A stretch of 64,000 nt of DNA from contig CAWHVV010000002.1 of the NCBI GenBank assembly GCA_963832945.1, forward strand, positions 186,001-250,000. The letters are read 5' to 3'. The notes under the pieces were generated by a model. That model was given only the letters and a program-made list of their open reading frames with translations. It was not told the origin of the DNA and ran no database searches. A program made the translations under genes and the position numbers. The stretch comes from JAFEDN01 sp963832945 (GTDB lineage: Bacteria > Pseudomonadota > Gammaproteobacteria > Coxiellales > Coxiellaceae). Positions 9,057 through 18,400 of the stretch are shown in pieces; positions within the stretch are counted from its first letter, which is position 1, and each line of letters opens with the position of its first letter.

Positions 9057-10258
9057 TTTTTCCCCTTCGTTAAATAATGATGAATGGCTTTGGATGCGCG
9101 CAAACCCGCGGATTCAGCAGTCACGGAAAAAGTTTCATTGAATAATTTTTCCTGAATTGAAACATAAGGATTCCCCTTCATTCCGAGCAATCGGCTTTGC
9201 CGATGCGCAGGATATAAACAGGAAGCCATGGACGCTGTACTCAGCGGGAATGGCTGAGGATTCGTGCGCAATTGTTCCCATAAATCCGGGAGCTGATCAA
9301 TCACCGGCCCCATTTGCCAGAATAAATAAAGAGTATTCGACTGATTGCGCCAATCAACGGTGTGAGCATTCAGGAATATGCACGGCCTTGGGGTGCGGAT
9401 AAATTCATAGACCTGGCTGCTGACATCACCCAGGTAAATATCCCCAGCCTGAGTATAAGTCATATCCACTGATTTTTCGCTGCCTAAGTCCACGAGAATA
9501 TGCTTCGCCTCGCAATATTTTTTGGGAAAATCGTGCGGCTTCAATGTTCGGTTAAATAAATTGGTATGCGGGGCAAATATAAAATTATAAGTTTTTTGCT
9601 GAAGAAAATATTCCAATATTTCCACACCCCAGCGCATCCACGATGAAAGTTCAGGGACAAAATGCGGATTGTAAATGACAACCGGTTTATCATCGGAAAA
9701 AAGCCGGGGTTTGTAGTGGATAGGGACCACGTCAAATTTGGGATAACCGATCACCATGCATTTACTGATTTCGTCGGACCTGACGTTAACAAAACGTTCC
9801 AGATATTTTTTGCCGGGAAAAAACACCAAGTCCATCAGTTTCATACTATCAAAGGTCTCCATAGGTCTATCGCCAGCGCCGTGCCGGGTACTAAAAAATA
9901 GCGGTTTTTTAGCGCTATGTTTGCTGTTAGCGATTAACTGGTCCATATCTGAATCTGCGCTAATAATTGCGTCGTAACGTAATAGTTTCTGGATATGGCA
10001 TTCGATAATGCGTCGCGAGTGCAGGCGTTTTTGGCGTAGCCGATATTTGATTTGAGTGATGAACGAGGTAGACAATATTCGCAACCGGCAACGGTGATCG
10101 GGATACAGCGCCGCCAGTTTTTTGATAAGCGAACGGCTATGCGCCTGGATGAATATGACGCATTCATATTCCTCGCGCCGGGACAACTCAAACGCGATGG
10201 GCGCCAGATGATGAACATGATGAACATCGTCCAGAATTAAAAATGCGATTTTAGGCAT
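9053..10258 (-). CDS. CDP-glycerol glycerophosphotransferase/GT-B-like protein with in-frame repeat insertion
   Basis: From the ATG at 10258 (one base after the waaF stop; a longer in-frame start at 10282 would lie inside waaF) the product has 401 residues. It begins PKIAFLILDDVHHVHHL, typical of a GT-B N-terminal domain. Its C-terminal half contains VVIYNPHF, NFIFAPHTNL and GDIYLGDVSSQVYEFIRTPRPCIFLN, features of TagB/TagF-like glycerophosphotransferases. About residues 335-363 (FPLSTASMASCLYPAHRQSR and the next nine) are encoded by a copy of the dispersed hairpin repeat, after which the normal C-terminus resumes. Operon position suggests addition of a phosphoglycerol or sugar group to surface polysaccharide; substrate unknown. 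Confidence 0.75.
   Translation of the reverse strand: MPKIAFLILDDVHHVHHLAPIAFELSRREEYECVIFIQAHSRSLIKKLAALYPDHRCRLRILSTSFITQIKYRLRQKRLHSRRIIECHIQKLLRYDAIISADSDMDQLIANSKHSAKKPLFFSTRHGAGDRPMETFDSMKLMDLVFFPGKKYLERFVNVRSDEISKCMVIGYPKFDVVPIHYKPRLFSDDKPVVIYNPHFVPELSSWMRWGVEILEYFLQQKTYNFIFAPHTNLFNRTLKPHDFPKKYCEAKHILVDLGSEKSVDMTYTQAGDIYLGDVSSQVYEFIRTPRPCIFLNAHTVDWRNQSNTLYLFWQMGPVIDQLPDLWEQLRTNPQPFPLSTASMASCLYPAHRQSRLLGMKGNPYVSIQEKLFNETFSVTAESAGLRASKAIHHYLTKGKK
9170..9254 (-). repeat. Multi-hairpin dispersed repeat, copy 2, inside a coding sequence
   Basis: Read on the minus strand it runs CATTCCCGCTGAGTACAGC, CTTCCTGTTTATATCCTGCG, CAAAGCCGATTGCTCGG, GAATGAAGGGGAA, matching the first half of the family and then rejoining the gene. 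The insertion keeps the reading frame and adds about 29 residues. It is analogous in behaviour to Rickettsia palindromic elements, but the sequence is unrelated as far as I can judge. Confidence 0.82.
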
Positions 10259-10259
10259 A

Positions 10260-11300
10260 TCAGCTATTTCCACTGAGCACAACGTCCATCCCGGCGAGCA
10301 CGGAGGGGGGTTGCAAATCCTGCATGCACCGCCAATGGCCGAGTGGGCACTGGCGTTTCATACATGGCCGACAGGGCAAATCCAGGAACAGGGATTTGCA
10401 GCGTTCCCCCAGCGGCGGAGTGATGTCGGCAGGAGTAGGTCCGTAAATGGCCACAATGGGCCGCTCAAGCGCCGCGGCGATATGCATCAGACCCGAATCA
10501 TTGGTGACCACGATGGTGGCCAGCGATAACAGATCGACGGCTTCGGCAAGGGTCGTTTTACCCGTGAGATCCCGGCAGCGGTGCCGGGTGAGCACGTTGA
10601 CTTCGGTGGCAATGTCCTGGTCTTTTGGTGAACCAAATAGCCAGACTTCCCATCCCTGGAGAAGCTTCACATTGGCGACCTCGGCAAAATATCGCGCCGG
10701 CCAGCGCTTACTGGGCCCGAATTCCGCACCGGGGGCTATGATCAGCAGAGGGTGCTCTGGAATGGATAAAGCATATTTTTCCAGAGCCGCGGCCCGTTTC
10801 GCCGGGTCGATGGTCAACCGGGGTTTAGGCATGGGATCAGGGAGCGCCGCATTGGGAGGCAAACCCAGAGCTGCAAAGCGCTGGAACATGAGCGGCCAGC
10901 GCTGTTTGTCCAGTCGGCGTGCATCATTAAGCAAAAGCCGTCTTGGCCATTCCCCAAGCCACCCTGTGCGCAGGGGAATGCGCGCCCACCAGGCCGGCAA
11001 GGCCGACTTCAAGGAATTGGGAATAAAAATAACCTGATCGTATTGCCCGGCGGCTAATTGTTTGCCCAGCCTAAAACGCTCCCGGAGCCGGAGCCGGCCA
11101 TGCTCAAAAGGCGAAACCAGAGGCCGCGCCACCTCCGGCATCCGTTCCAGAAGCCCCAAACTCCAGGCAGGTGCAAGAACATCAATAATTGTCGCGGGGT
11201 TCTGCTCTTTTAATATTTTAAACAGCGACTGGGTCATCACCATATCGCCGACCCAGGCCGGTCCGACGATCAGTATTTTCTTTGCACCGTTAGTGGCCAA
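10260..11300 (-). CDS. waaF: Lipopolysaccharide heptosyltransferase II (WaaF)
   Basis: The 346-residue GT9 enzyme transfers the second heptose from ADP-L-glycero-D-manno-heptose to the inner core in the cytoplasm. Visible signatures are ILIVGPAWVGDMVMTQSLF at the N-terminus, the FGPSKRWPARYFAEVA motif near residue 190, VVTNDSGLMHIAAALERPIVAIYGPTPADITPP near residue 265, and a C-terminal CRPCMKRQCPLGHWRCM cluster typical of WaaF. It heads the leftward waaF/transferase/GT2 operon and is divergent from hldE, which makes its donor. Confidence 0.95.
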   Translation of the reverse strand: MATNGAKKILIVGPAWVGDMVMTQSLFKILKEQNPATIIDVLAPAWSLGLLERMPEVARPLVSPFEHGRLRLRERFRLGKQLAAGQYDQVIFIPNSLKSALPAWWARIPLRTGWLGEWPRRLLLNDARRLDKQRWPLMFQRFAALGLPPNAALPDPMPKPRLTIDPAKRAAALEKYALSIPEHPLLIIAPGAEFGPSKRWPARYFAEVANVKLLQGWEVWLFGSPKDQDIATEVNVLTRHRCRDLTGKTTLAEAVDLLSLATIVVTNDSGLMHIAAALERPIVAIYGPTPADITPPLGERCKSLFLDLPCRPCMKRQCPLGHWRCMQDLQPPSVLAGMDVVLSGNS

Positions 11301-11301
11301 T

Positions 11302-11331
11302 TTGATTCCTCTATAGTAGAAGTTCTATACT
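11302..11331 (+). promoter_or_regulatory. Predicted sigma-70 promoter of hldE
   Basis: TTGATT (11302-11307) and TATACT (11326-11331) are separated by 18 bp. The hldE ATG at 11339 is only seven bases after the -10 box and no Shine-Dalgarno sequence lies between, so the transcript may be leaderless. The interval between waaF and hldE is just 38 bp, so the promoters of the two divergent operons overlap. Confidence 0.5.
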
Positions 11332-11338
11332 ATACGCC

Positions 11339-12778
11339 ATGTCCGATCAAACTCATATCCCCAATTTTGAGGCCACCCGTGTACTGGTTTATGGCGATTT
11401 AATGCTGGACCGGTATTGGTATGGGCAGACCACCCGCATTTCACCGGAGGCGCCGGTTCCGATAGTCCATGTCGGCAGCCAGGAAGTACGTCCCGGCGGG
11501 GCGGCAAACGTCGCCCTGAACGTGGCAGGTTTGGGGGCGCAGGTGATGCTCCTCGGGCTGGTGGGAGAAGACCCGGAAGCCCGGCAATTGCGCGCGGCGC
11601 TGCATGACCAGCGTGTCGAATGTGAATTGCTGGCGGTGCCGGGCCACCCGACGGTGACCAAGCTCCGGGTCATCGGTCAGCAGCAACAATTGATCCGTAT
11701 GGATTTTGAGCAACTTTTTCAGCAGGTCGAGGATCGCAGCCTGCTAGAAACTTACCAGAGGGAATTGCAGCGCGCCCACGTGGTAGTCTTATCGGATTAT
11801 GCCAAGGGAGCCCTGCATCATTCCGAACAGCTCATAAAAATCGCCCGGCAACAGGGCATTCCGGTACTGGTGGACCCCAAAAGCCGGGATTTAAACCGTT
11901 ACCGCGGAGCCACGCTGATTACCCCCAATAAAATCGAATTTGAAAATATTGTCGGCCCCTGCGGTAATGAAGAGGATCTGGTGGCCAAAGCCCGGGAATT
12001 AATCCGGGTTTATGACCTTGGGGGGCTTCTGGTCACGCGCGGCAGGGAGGGCATGACCCTGATTGTCGCCGGTCAACCCGCTCAGAATTTCAGCGCGAAA
12101 GCGCGTGAAGTCTATGACGTTACCGGAGCCGGCGATACGGTCATCGGCGTGATCGCCGCCATGCTGGGAGCCGGATGCGACCTGTTTAACGCGGTGCGGA
12201 TAGCCAATATCGCCGCTGGTTTGGTGGTGATGAAACTGGGCGCGGCCACGGTCAGCGTACCCGAGCTGCGTCGCGCCGTATTACGCCAGGGCGGATTACT
12301 CGAAGGAATTTTGAGCGAAGAAGAATTACTGGTCGCTGTTGCGGACGCCCGCGCCCACGAAGAAAAAATCGTGATGACCAACGGCTGTTTTGATATTTTG
12401 CATGCCGGGCATATTCAATATTTAATGGAGGCGAAGGCGTTGGGCAAGCGCCTGATTGTGGCCGTTAACGACGACGCTTCGGTGGCGCGGCTGAAAGGTC
12501 GGACCCGGCCGCTCAATCCACTCATCGAGCGCATGACGGTATTGGCGGGATTACGCGCAGTGGATTGGGTGGCGTCGTTTAGCGAAGACACTCCGGCGCG
12601 ATTAATCGGGCGGGTATCGCCGGATATTTTAGTCAAGGGCGGCGATTACCTTCCCGAACAAATCGCCGGGGCGGATCATGTGATCGCGCACGGCGGCCAA
12701 GTTAAAATTCTGGATTTTCGTCCGGGATGTTCTACCACGGGTTTAATAAACAGGATACAGAAGGAGATCATTTTATGA
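11339..12778 (+). CDS. hldE: Bifunctional heptose 7-phosphate kinase / heptose 1-phosphate adenylyltransferase
   Basis: The 479-residue protein combines two steps of ADP-heptose synthesis. The N-terminal PfkB/ribokinase domain (about 1-320) shows VYGDLMLDRYWYGQTTRISPEAPVP-type substrate residues, PGGAANVALN and the DVTGAGDTVIGV ATP/anion-hole motif. The C-terminal nucleotidyltransferase domain (about 340-479) begins IVMTNGCFDILHAGHIQYL with the HxGH signature and contains VAVNDDASV and VKGGDY. Length matches E. coli HldE. The stop overlaps the hldD start (ATGA), so the two are co-translated. Confidence 0.97.
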   Translation: MSDQTHIPNFEATRVLVYGDLMLDRYWYGQTTRISPEAPVPIVHVGSQEVRPGGAANVALNVAGLGAQVMLLGLVGEDPEARQLRAALHDQRVECELLAVPGHPTVTKLRVIGQQQQLIRMDFEQLFQQVEDRSLLETYQRELQRAHVVVLSDYAKGALHHSEQLIKIARQQGIPVLVDPKSRDLNRYRGATLITPNKIEFENIVGPCGNEEDLVAKARELIRVYDLGGLLVTRGREGMTLIVAGQPAQNFSAKAREVYDVTGAGDTVIGVIAAMLGAGCDLFNAVRIANIAAGLVVMKLGAATVSVPELRRAVLRQGGLLEGILSEEELLVAVADARAHEEKIVMTNGCFDILHAGHIQYLMEAKALGKRLIVAVNDDASVARLKGRTRPLNPLIERMTVLAGLRAVDWVASFSEDTPARLIGRVSPDILVKGGDYLPEQIAGADHVIAHGGQVKILDFRPGCSTTGLINRIQKEIIL

Positions 12779-13761
12779 TTATTGTCACCGGCGCCGCAGG
12801 TTTTATTGGCAGCAATGTGGTGAAAGGGCTGAACGCCGCGGGTTATGACAATATACTGGCGGTGGACGAACTGACTGACGGGCATAAATTTCAGAATTTA
12901 GCGGTAGTGAATTATCTGGATTATCAGGATTGTGAAGATTTTCTGGCTAAAATCAAGGCTAAAACAGCTTTTGCGGAAAAAATCGAGGCCATTTTTCATC
13001 TGGGCGCCTGCTCGGTGACGACGGAATGGAACGGTCGCTACATGATGCGCAATAATTACGATTACTCCAAATATCTATTGCATTATTGCATGGACGGCGG
13101 AATTCCCTTTATTTATGCTTCCAGCGCCGCGGTTTACGGCGCCAGTACCGTATTTGACGACCGGGCGCTGCAGCAGTCGCCCATCAATGTTTACGGTTAT
13201 TCGAAGTGGCAGTTTGATTGCTATGTGCGGCGACAGCAGATTGAGTCACAGGTAGTGGGATTGCGTTATTTTAATGTTTATGGTCCTCAGGAACAGCACA
13301 AAGGCTCCATGGCTTCGGTCGCTTTTCATTTTATGAATCAGTTAAACGTGGGGGACGAGGTAAAATTATTTGCGGGCACGGACGGTTACCCTGACGGCGG
13401 ACAACTGCGGGATTTTATTTTTGTCGATGATGTCGTGAAGGTCAATTTATGGTTTTTCCGCAACAGCCATCTGCCGCAGGCTCGTGGAGTGTTTAACGTC
13501 GGCGCCGGCCAGGCGCGGACATTTAACGATATCGCCAAAACTCTCATCCGGCTAAAGGGCAGGGGCCAGATCCGTTACGTGCCTTTCCCGGATCACCTGA
13601 AAGGCGCCTATCAAAGCTTTACCCAGGCGGATATCAGTTCCCTGCGCCGCATCGGCTATCAGGAACCTTTTACCAGCCTGGAAGAAGGTTTGGAGCGGTA
13701 TTACCATCATTTCCACGGCGCGCGCGGCCGTCAGCCTGTTTCTGGAATCTGTGAGTTATAA
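12775..13761 (+). CDS. hldD: ADP-L-glycero-D-manno-heptose 6-epimerase
   Basis: HldD converts ADP-D,D-heptose to ADP-L,D-heptose, the donor for WaaF. The extended SDR protein (328 residues from the ATG at 12775) opens with MIIVTGAAGFIGSNVV for NADP binding. It has YASSAAVYG followed by YGYSKWQFD (the YxxxK catalytic pair) and a TDGYPDGGQLRDFIFVDDVV stretch typical of HldD. An open frame extends 16 codons upstream, but AAGGAG at 12761-12766 and the ATGA overlap with hldE fix the start. Confidence 0.97.
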   Translation: MIIVTGAAGFIGSNVVKGLNAAGYDNILAVDELTDGHKFQNLAVVNYLDYQDCEDFLAKIKAKTAFAEKIEAIFHLGACSVTTEWNGRYMMRNNYDYSKYLLHYCMDGGIPFIYASSAAVYGASTVFDDRALQQSPINVYGYSKWQFDCYVRRQQIESQVVGLRYFNVYGPQEQHKGSMASVAFHFMNQLNVGDEVKLFAGTDGYPDGGQLRDFIFVDDVVKVNLWFFRNSHLPQARGVFNVGAGQARTFNDIAKTLIRLKGRGQIRYVPFPDHLKGAYQSFTQADISSLRRIGYQEPFTSLEEGLERYYHHFHGARGRQPVSGICEL

Positions 13762-14198
13762 ATCATCACAAAGTGAATATGACAAAGACTTTTATGCCTG
13801 GTCTTTGCATAATGCTGCATTGATTCGAGAAGGTCAGTTGTTGAAAGTTGATCTGAAAAATGTGGCGGAGGAGATTGAGAGTATTGGAAAAGGCAATAGA
13901 CGCGAGCTAATCGGTCGATTATCCATATTATTAGCTCAGCTTTTAAAGTGGAAATTCCAGCCGGGTAGTAGAGAAAAAAGTTGGGAACTCACTATTAAAG
14001 AACAACGTTTTGAGGTCCAGGATCTTTTAAATGAGAAGCCCCAGTTTAAGGCACGAATTAGACGGGCAATTAAATCATGCGTATGAAAGAGCATTAATTA
14101 TTGCTGAAAAAGAAACGGGTTTAAATCACGAAGCTTTTCCGGAATCCTGCCCTTTTTCTCTGAAAGAGGCCTTGAAAGAAAATTTTTTCCCAAAATAG
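13751..14198 (+). pseudogene. DUF29 family protein, single frameshift
   Basis: A GTG start overlapping the end of hldD gives SSQSEYDKDFYAWSLHNAALIREGQ, the DUF29 N-terminus, followed by VAEEIESIGKGNRRELIGRL and LLKWKFQPG. At the CCCC run (14039-14042) the frame slips: one C fewer restores SLRHELDGQLNHAYERALII, AEKETGLNHEAFPESCPF and a TAG at 14196-14198, the usual DUF29 C-terminus. It is therefore either a recent pseudogene or a homopolymer sequencing error. DUF29 proteins are small, of unknown function and often near mobile DNA. Confidence 0.82.
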
Positions 14199-14242
14199 CA
14201 AATAGTGTGTCAGAGTCGACTAAAAAGATATAAATATAATAG

Positions 14243-14262
14243 GGCCTGTTTACAATTCATTC
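14243..14262 (+). repeat. Solo end of the nested TA-flanked element
   Basis: GGGCCTGTTTACAATTCATT matches the terminal repeat of the element at 3246-4652 almost exactly. No second end is visible nearby, so it is a relic or a one-ended remnant. Confidence 0.6.
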
Positions 14263-14344
14263 ATGCGAGTACCGATTATTTAAATTTTGCCAGAAAACAG
14301 GGATATCGGCTGCCGCCTTTTCATCGCCGGCTTAAACTTGTATT

Positions 14345-14677
14345 TTATAGGCATAATACTTGCCGTAATCCCTCATCGAGTTCATCTAAATCTTTTATGG
14401 AAAGATGCCCGGCAGGTTTTTTTAACCGGCTTTTATCAACGGTACGTATTTGGTCACAAATAGCAGTGACTTGTTTGCCCAGGCAGGAAACAGCAATGGT
14501 AATGGGCGGATGCGCTTTGGCAGATGTCGAGAGTGGAATAATGACTACTGTGTGCCGTGCCTGATTTATAGGCGTTGCTCCAACTAAAACACATGGTCTT
14601 AACTTATTTATTTCTGAACCTCGGGTGGGATTCAAGTCAACCCAATAAATATCACCACGATTCATCGTTGATTCCAT
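14345..14677 (-). CDS. MazF/PemK-type toxin (endoribonuclease)
   Basis: The product contains MNRGDIYWVDLNPTRGSEINKLRPCVLVG, the MazF/PemK N-terminal signature, with the TVVIIPLSTSAKAHPP strand region and QVTAICDQIRTVDKSRL carrying the conserved Gln-Ile-Arg segment. Such toxins cleave mRNA at short motifs. Two starts are possible: the ATG at 14677 or that at 14665, which begins directly with MNRGDIYW; the second aligns better with the family. The gene overlaps the end of its antitoxin gene, the usual coupled arrangement. Length (106-110 residues) is normal and no damage is seen. Confidence 0.92.
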   Translation of the reverse strand: MESTMNRGDIYWVDLNPTRGSEINKLRPCVLVGATPINQARHTVVIIPLSTSAKAHPPITIAVSCLGKQVTAICDQIRTVDKSRLKKPAGHLSIKDLDELDEGLRQVLCL

Positions 14678-14885
14678 CTGTTAGAGTTGTATCCCATTCC
14701 TGCATTTCAGCGTTCAGCGTGGCGTCTTTTTCAACGGCGACCGCGCAATTATAAAGCGCTTGCTCCCGTCTTGAGATTTCCTTCTCGATCAGATGGGTGA
14801 TGATTTTGCTGCGTTGTCGCGGAGGAATGGCCGCTCGCATTCGCACTGCCAATTTATCCGGAACTGAAATAAGTACCTTTGTCAT
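14652..14885 (-). CDS. Ribbon-helix-helix type antitoxin
   Basis: A 77-residue protein starting TKVLISVPDKLAVRMRAAIP, a short beta strand followed by helices, as in ribbon-helix-helix antitoxins that bind their own promoter. The acidic C-terminus (EKDATLNAEMQEWDTTLTDG) would wrap the toxin. A strong AGAGGTGG Shine-Dalgarno sequence precedes the ATG. An AT-rich palindromic stretch (ATATATTATATCCTATATAT, about 14907-14926) just upstream is a likely promoter/operator. A second, broken copy of its C-terminal segment is found at 20403-20460. Confidence 0.85.
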   Translation of the reverse strand: MTKVLISVPDKLAVRMRAAIPPRQRSKIITHLIEKEISRREQALYNCAVAVEKDATLNAEMQEWDTTLTDGINDESW

Positions 14886-14944
14886 AAACCACCTCTTCTT
14901 CTCTCTGTCATAGATATATTATATCCTATATATAGGGATGTTGC

Positions 14945-14964
14945 AAGGGTCAAATCTTGAATTG
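14945..14964 (+). repeat. Left 20-bp inverted repeat (REP-like)
   Basis: AAGGGTCAAATCTTGAATTG is the exact reverse complement of 20384-20403. The pair bounds a 5.46 kb segment holding the truncated RAYT gene and the 1585-residue gene. The core GGGTCAA-(A/G)TCT also appears in the hairpin at 27432-27474, so it is probably a REP-type sequence used by the RAYT transposase. Confidence 0.8.
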
Positions 14965-15031
14965 TGAGCAGGAAGAAGTGATTTTAGGGTATTCCGTTTA
15001 GGAAGAAAACTGGACATACTCACTCAGTATT

Positions 15032-15397
15032 ATGTCCAGACCTTTGCGAATCCAATATGCCGGCGCTTGGTTTCATGTAATGAATCGGGGTACGGCGAGA
15101 AAATCTATTTACCTCAACGATCAACATCGATATTTATTTCTATCTTTACTACAGGAAATTCATATCCGTTATCAAGTTGAAATTCATGCCTATTGTTTAA
15201 TGAGCAACCATTATCATCTCTTAATCAGGACAACTCACCCTAATCTTAGCCGGGTAATGCAGCATCTGGATGGAATTTACACTCAACGATTAAACAGACT
15301 TGTCAATAAAGATGGTGCACTATTTCGTGGACGCTATAAAGCTTGCTTAATCGAGGCAGAAAACTCAAATCCAGAAGGCTATCACAGACTGCTATAA
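15032..15397 (+). pseudogene. Truncated REP-associated tyrosine transposase (RAYT, Y1 family)
   Basis: The 121 residues begin SRPLRIQYAGAWFHVMNRG and contain EIHAYCLMSNHYHLLIRT, with the HUH-like HxH metal site, and GALFRGRYKACLIEAEN. These are diagnostic of RAYT (transposase_17/Y1_Tnp) proteins that act on REP sequences. Full-length members continue with YIHLNPVRAG and a further 80-100 residues, which are missing; the frame ends after NPEGYHRLL. The catalytic Tyr region is therefore probably lost. Its neighbourhood contains REP-like GGGTCAA repeats. Confidence 0.85.
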
Positions 15398-15470
15398 ATC
15401 TTGTATATTTAAAAAAATTGTTATAAATTTATGTCAAAAAAACCAATAAAGGTTATGAAGGAAAAAATAA

Positions 15471-18400
15471 ATGAATCGATATGAATTAGACAATAATGAA
15501 GATCCTTTCTATACTCCTAAAATCATGGCAGGTATTGTGCGGGCTCATCAGCTACTATCACCACCAGAAACCAGAACGGTTTATCCGCCACAAAACATCA
15601 GTGATTTAATACTCAAACAGGACTTATTAAGGTATTGGCAGATAAATGAAGGTGTCCTTTTAAAAAATCGGCGTGTGGCTTATCTATTCAACCTCGCCTC
15701 CGATGAAAAGCCACAATATATAGGTCTCTTAATTCAATATACCTTATCAAATTCAAAAAAGGCAGAAAAACTCTGGGAACAAAATAAAAAATTAAAAAAT
15801 GAAAATATCAGCGTCTTATTAAAAGACATAACGGCGAAACAAGTATCGGAGTTTTACAGTAAAATAAAACTGACGCTTTTGGGCGCGAGTGATCTTCAGG
15901 CTCGATTAATGCCATGCATATGCCAGGCTTTGGAAAAGATTGATTATCATGATCAAATTAATATTTCGGGGTACCCTTTTAAAAGTGACCTGAAGGCGAC
16001 TGAAACTGGTGTGATATTGATATCAGATATATTGGATTTTATGGAAAATGGTGGTACTGAATTTAAATCTCATCCTCGTCAACTAATCCCCTCATTAATA
16101 GAAGCTCACAGGAAGCTATGCCGGAAAGCAGTTTTAAAATGTTGGGGAGAAACAAATCTAAAAAATCAGCCATTATATCAGGAAATTAAAAAAACCCTTT
16201 ATTGTCAATCAAATTTAATAAACATGGACAATAAAGATAATGGTGGTATAGGAGAATGGCTGATGGAAGATTTACCCTTAGAAATGCTGGCAGCTTTGTT
16301 ATCCACTCGAAAAATAGGAGATCATCTTGTCATACTTTCTCAAAGAAACCAGGTGAATGAAATCGATGATCCAAAAACGGGTTTCGTTGAGCCTGTTGAA
16401 TTTACTATTAATAAAGTATCATCCATATACTTACCTGAACTCCAAAAGAAAATAAAAAACAAAAAAGAGGAAATAAGAGAAGAAATAAAGATGTTCACTT
16501 CATTTATTAATAAAGAAAAGAATTTTAATAACACATTTCAAAAATTTCTGTCCTGTTATTCAGATATCAATGAGCTCGTTTCCAATAAAGGCATGACGAA
16601 ACACAGAAAATTTAAAGATACTAGAGATGAAGAACAGGATTTTTTATTTAAAAACATCTTTTTTTCTCTACAAATGAATGATTTTTTTATAGTAAGCTGG
16701 TTGAAAATTATCACCGAAATACAAAAAAATAACTTACCAACTCTTCTTGAATCATCTTTTTATGAAGAGATCAGTAACAAAATGCTTAACTTATTGCAAC
16801 TTAATTGCGGATTTTTATATAGATTGGATTACAATGCTCCCTTAATGCCTTATAAAAATTTTTTAAAAATACATTTTGGATTGATAATCGCTATCATAGA
16901 AAATCAGATAAGAATTTTAAAATCCTTCGAGATGGCTTGTATTTCCGAAATAAATTATATAGAACCATCTTTTCATCCTATTTTTGGCATGGTTATGCAA
17001 GAAACTAAATCAGTTTCGCCACAAAACATTAAGCAGCAATATGAAAAAAAGATTACGCAATATGAATCTGTACTAGATGATAAAAATTTAGAAAAGTTAC
17101 AAGAAATTTGTCTTTTGAGATTCAAGTATTCCAAAGTGGAAATGGAAGATGAATTGTTTTTTTCCTCTATATCTGAAGATATTGCCACTGCCACGCAAAT
17201 TCATTATTTACTTTCATTATGTGTCGTAAATCCTTATTTGAAATATCAGGCGAAAATTATTATCGATCAATATAATCAAATTTCAGGAATTGACATAGAA
17301 TCAATGAATCTTTTTATTATGAAAATTGATCATTTTGTTAATGATGTAAATTATATGTTGAAAGATTTTCCACAAACTAACAATTCAAAGGATTTTATCG
17401 AAAAATATAATAAATTTATCTCGATAGATTATCATTTGTCGGAAATATTATTATCTTTACAAAAAATAATATGCTTACTGAGTTTGTTAATTTCAAATTT
17501 GTTAGCTTCAACAAAATTTTCAGATCAAATTTCTGAACTTCAAAAAAAACAAATGGATTTAATCACGAATGAAAAAATGATTTTAATGTTTTTAAGAAGC
17601 GAGAGAAATATTAAGCATATTACCAAATGGTATTATCTGGAAGATAAAGTTATTACCGTGATGGATACCAAGAAAGAAAATTTTGGTACCGATTCAAAAG
17701 CGTTGGCTAAGGAAAAGACTTCCAATTCTTTTGGTAAAATACGACTATATGGTATGAAGCTTGGATTTGAAGTTGATAAAATTTTAAAAATTCAACAGGA
17801 GCTGTTTGATTCCTTATCTGGCAACCATAAGATCAGTTTATTCGGCTTTCCTCAATCAACTAAATACGAACAAATTGTACAACAGGCTAATAAAAATTAC
17901 CTGGAACTCATAGCCAGCGAAGAGAAAACACAAAATGAAGAGCATAAGAAAAATACTCATGCGCAGCGGAAAGTGGTTAAAAATAAAATAAATCTCAAAA
18001 TAAAAAATACTTTAGAGAAAAATATAGAAAATAAAGTAATTTTAGATGTCAAACAAAATCCGATCCATGAACAATTTAAAAAAATTCAGCAACAATTTTC
18101 CCGGCTAGTTGCAAATAAATCAGATGATGAAGTTCGTAAAGAATTGCAAAAATTATTTAATGAATGCCAGGATCCTTCGCTAATCATGGAAATGAATGAC
18201 TTTCTGGCAGATTATTTTTTCATGACCGCTAAAAATATCTATGACCACAAAGATCAATTAGATATGCAGATAATCAATCGGCTTCATATCGCATTGTTTT
18301 ATAAAAAAACCGCTAACAATCAATTCAAAAACCTGGAGGTTGATGATTTATCCACAACCCATAACAATTTTTTTGTAAATAATATTACTACGATTGAAAC

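Noticed and set aside
10447..11037. 196-codon frame antisense to waaF
   Set aside because: It is a shadow of a GC-rich conserved gene; residues are Ser/Arg-rich low-complexity without family features or ribosome site.
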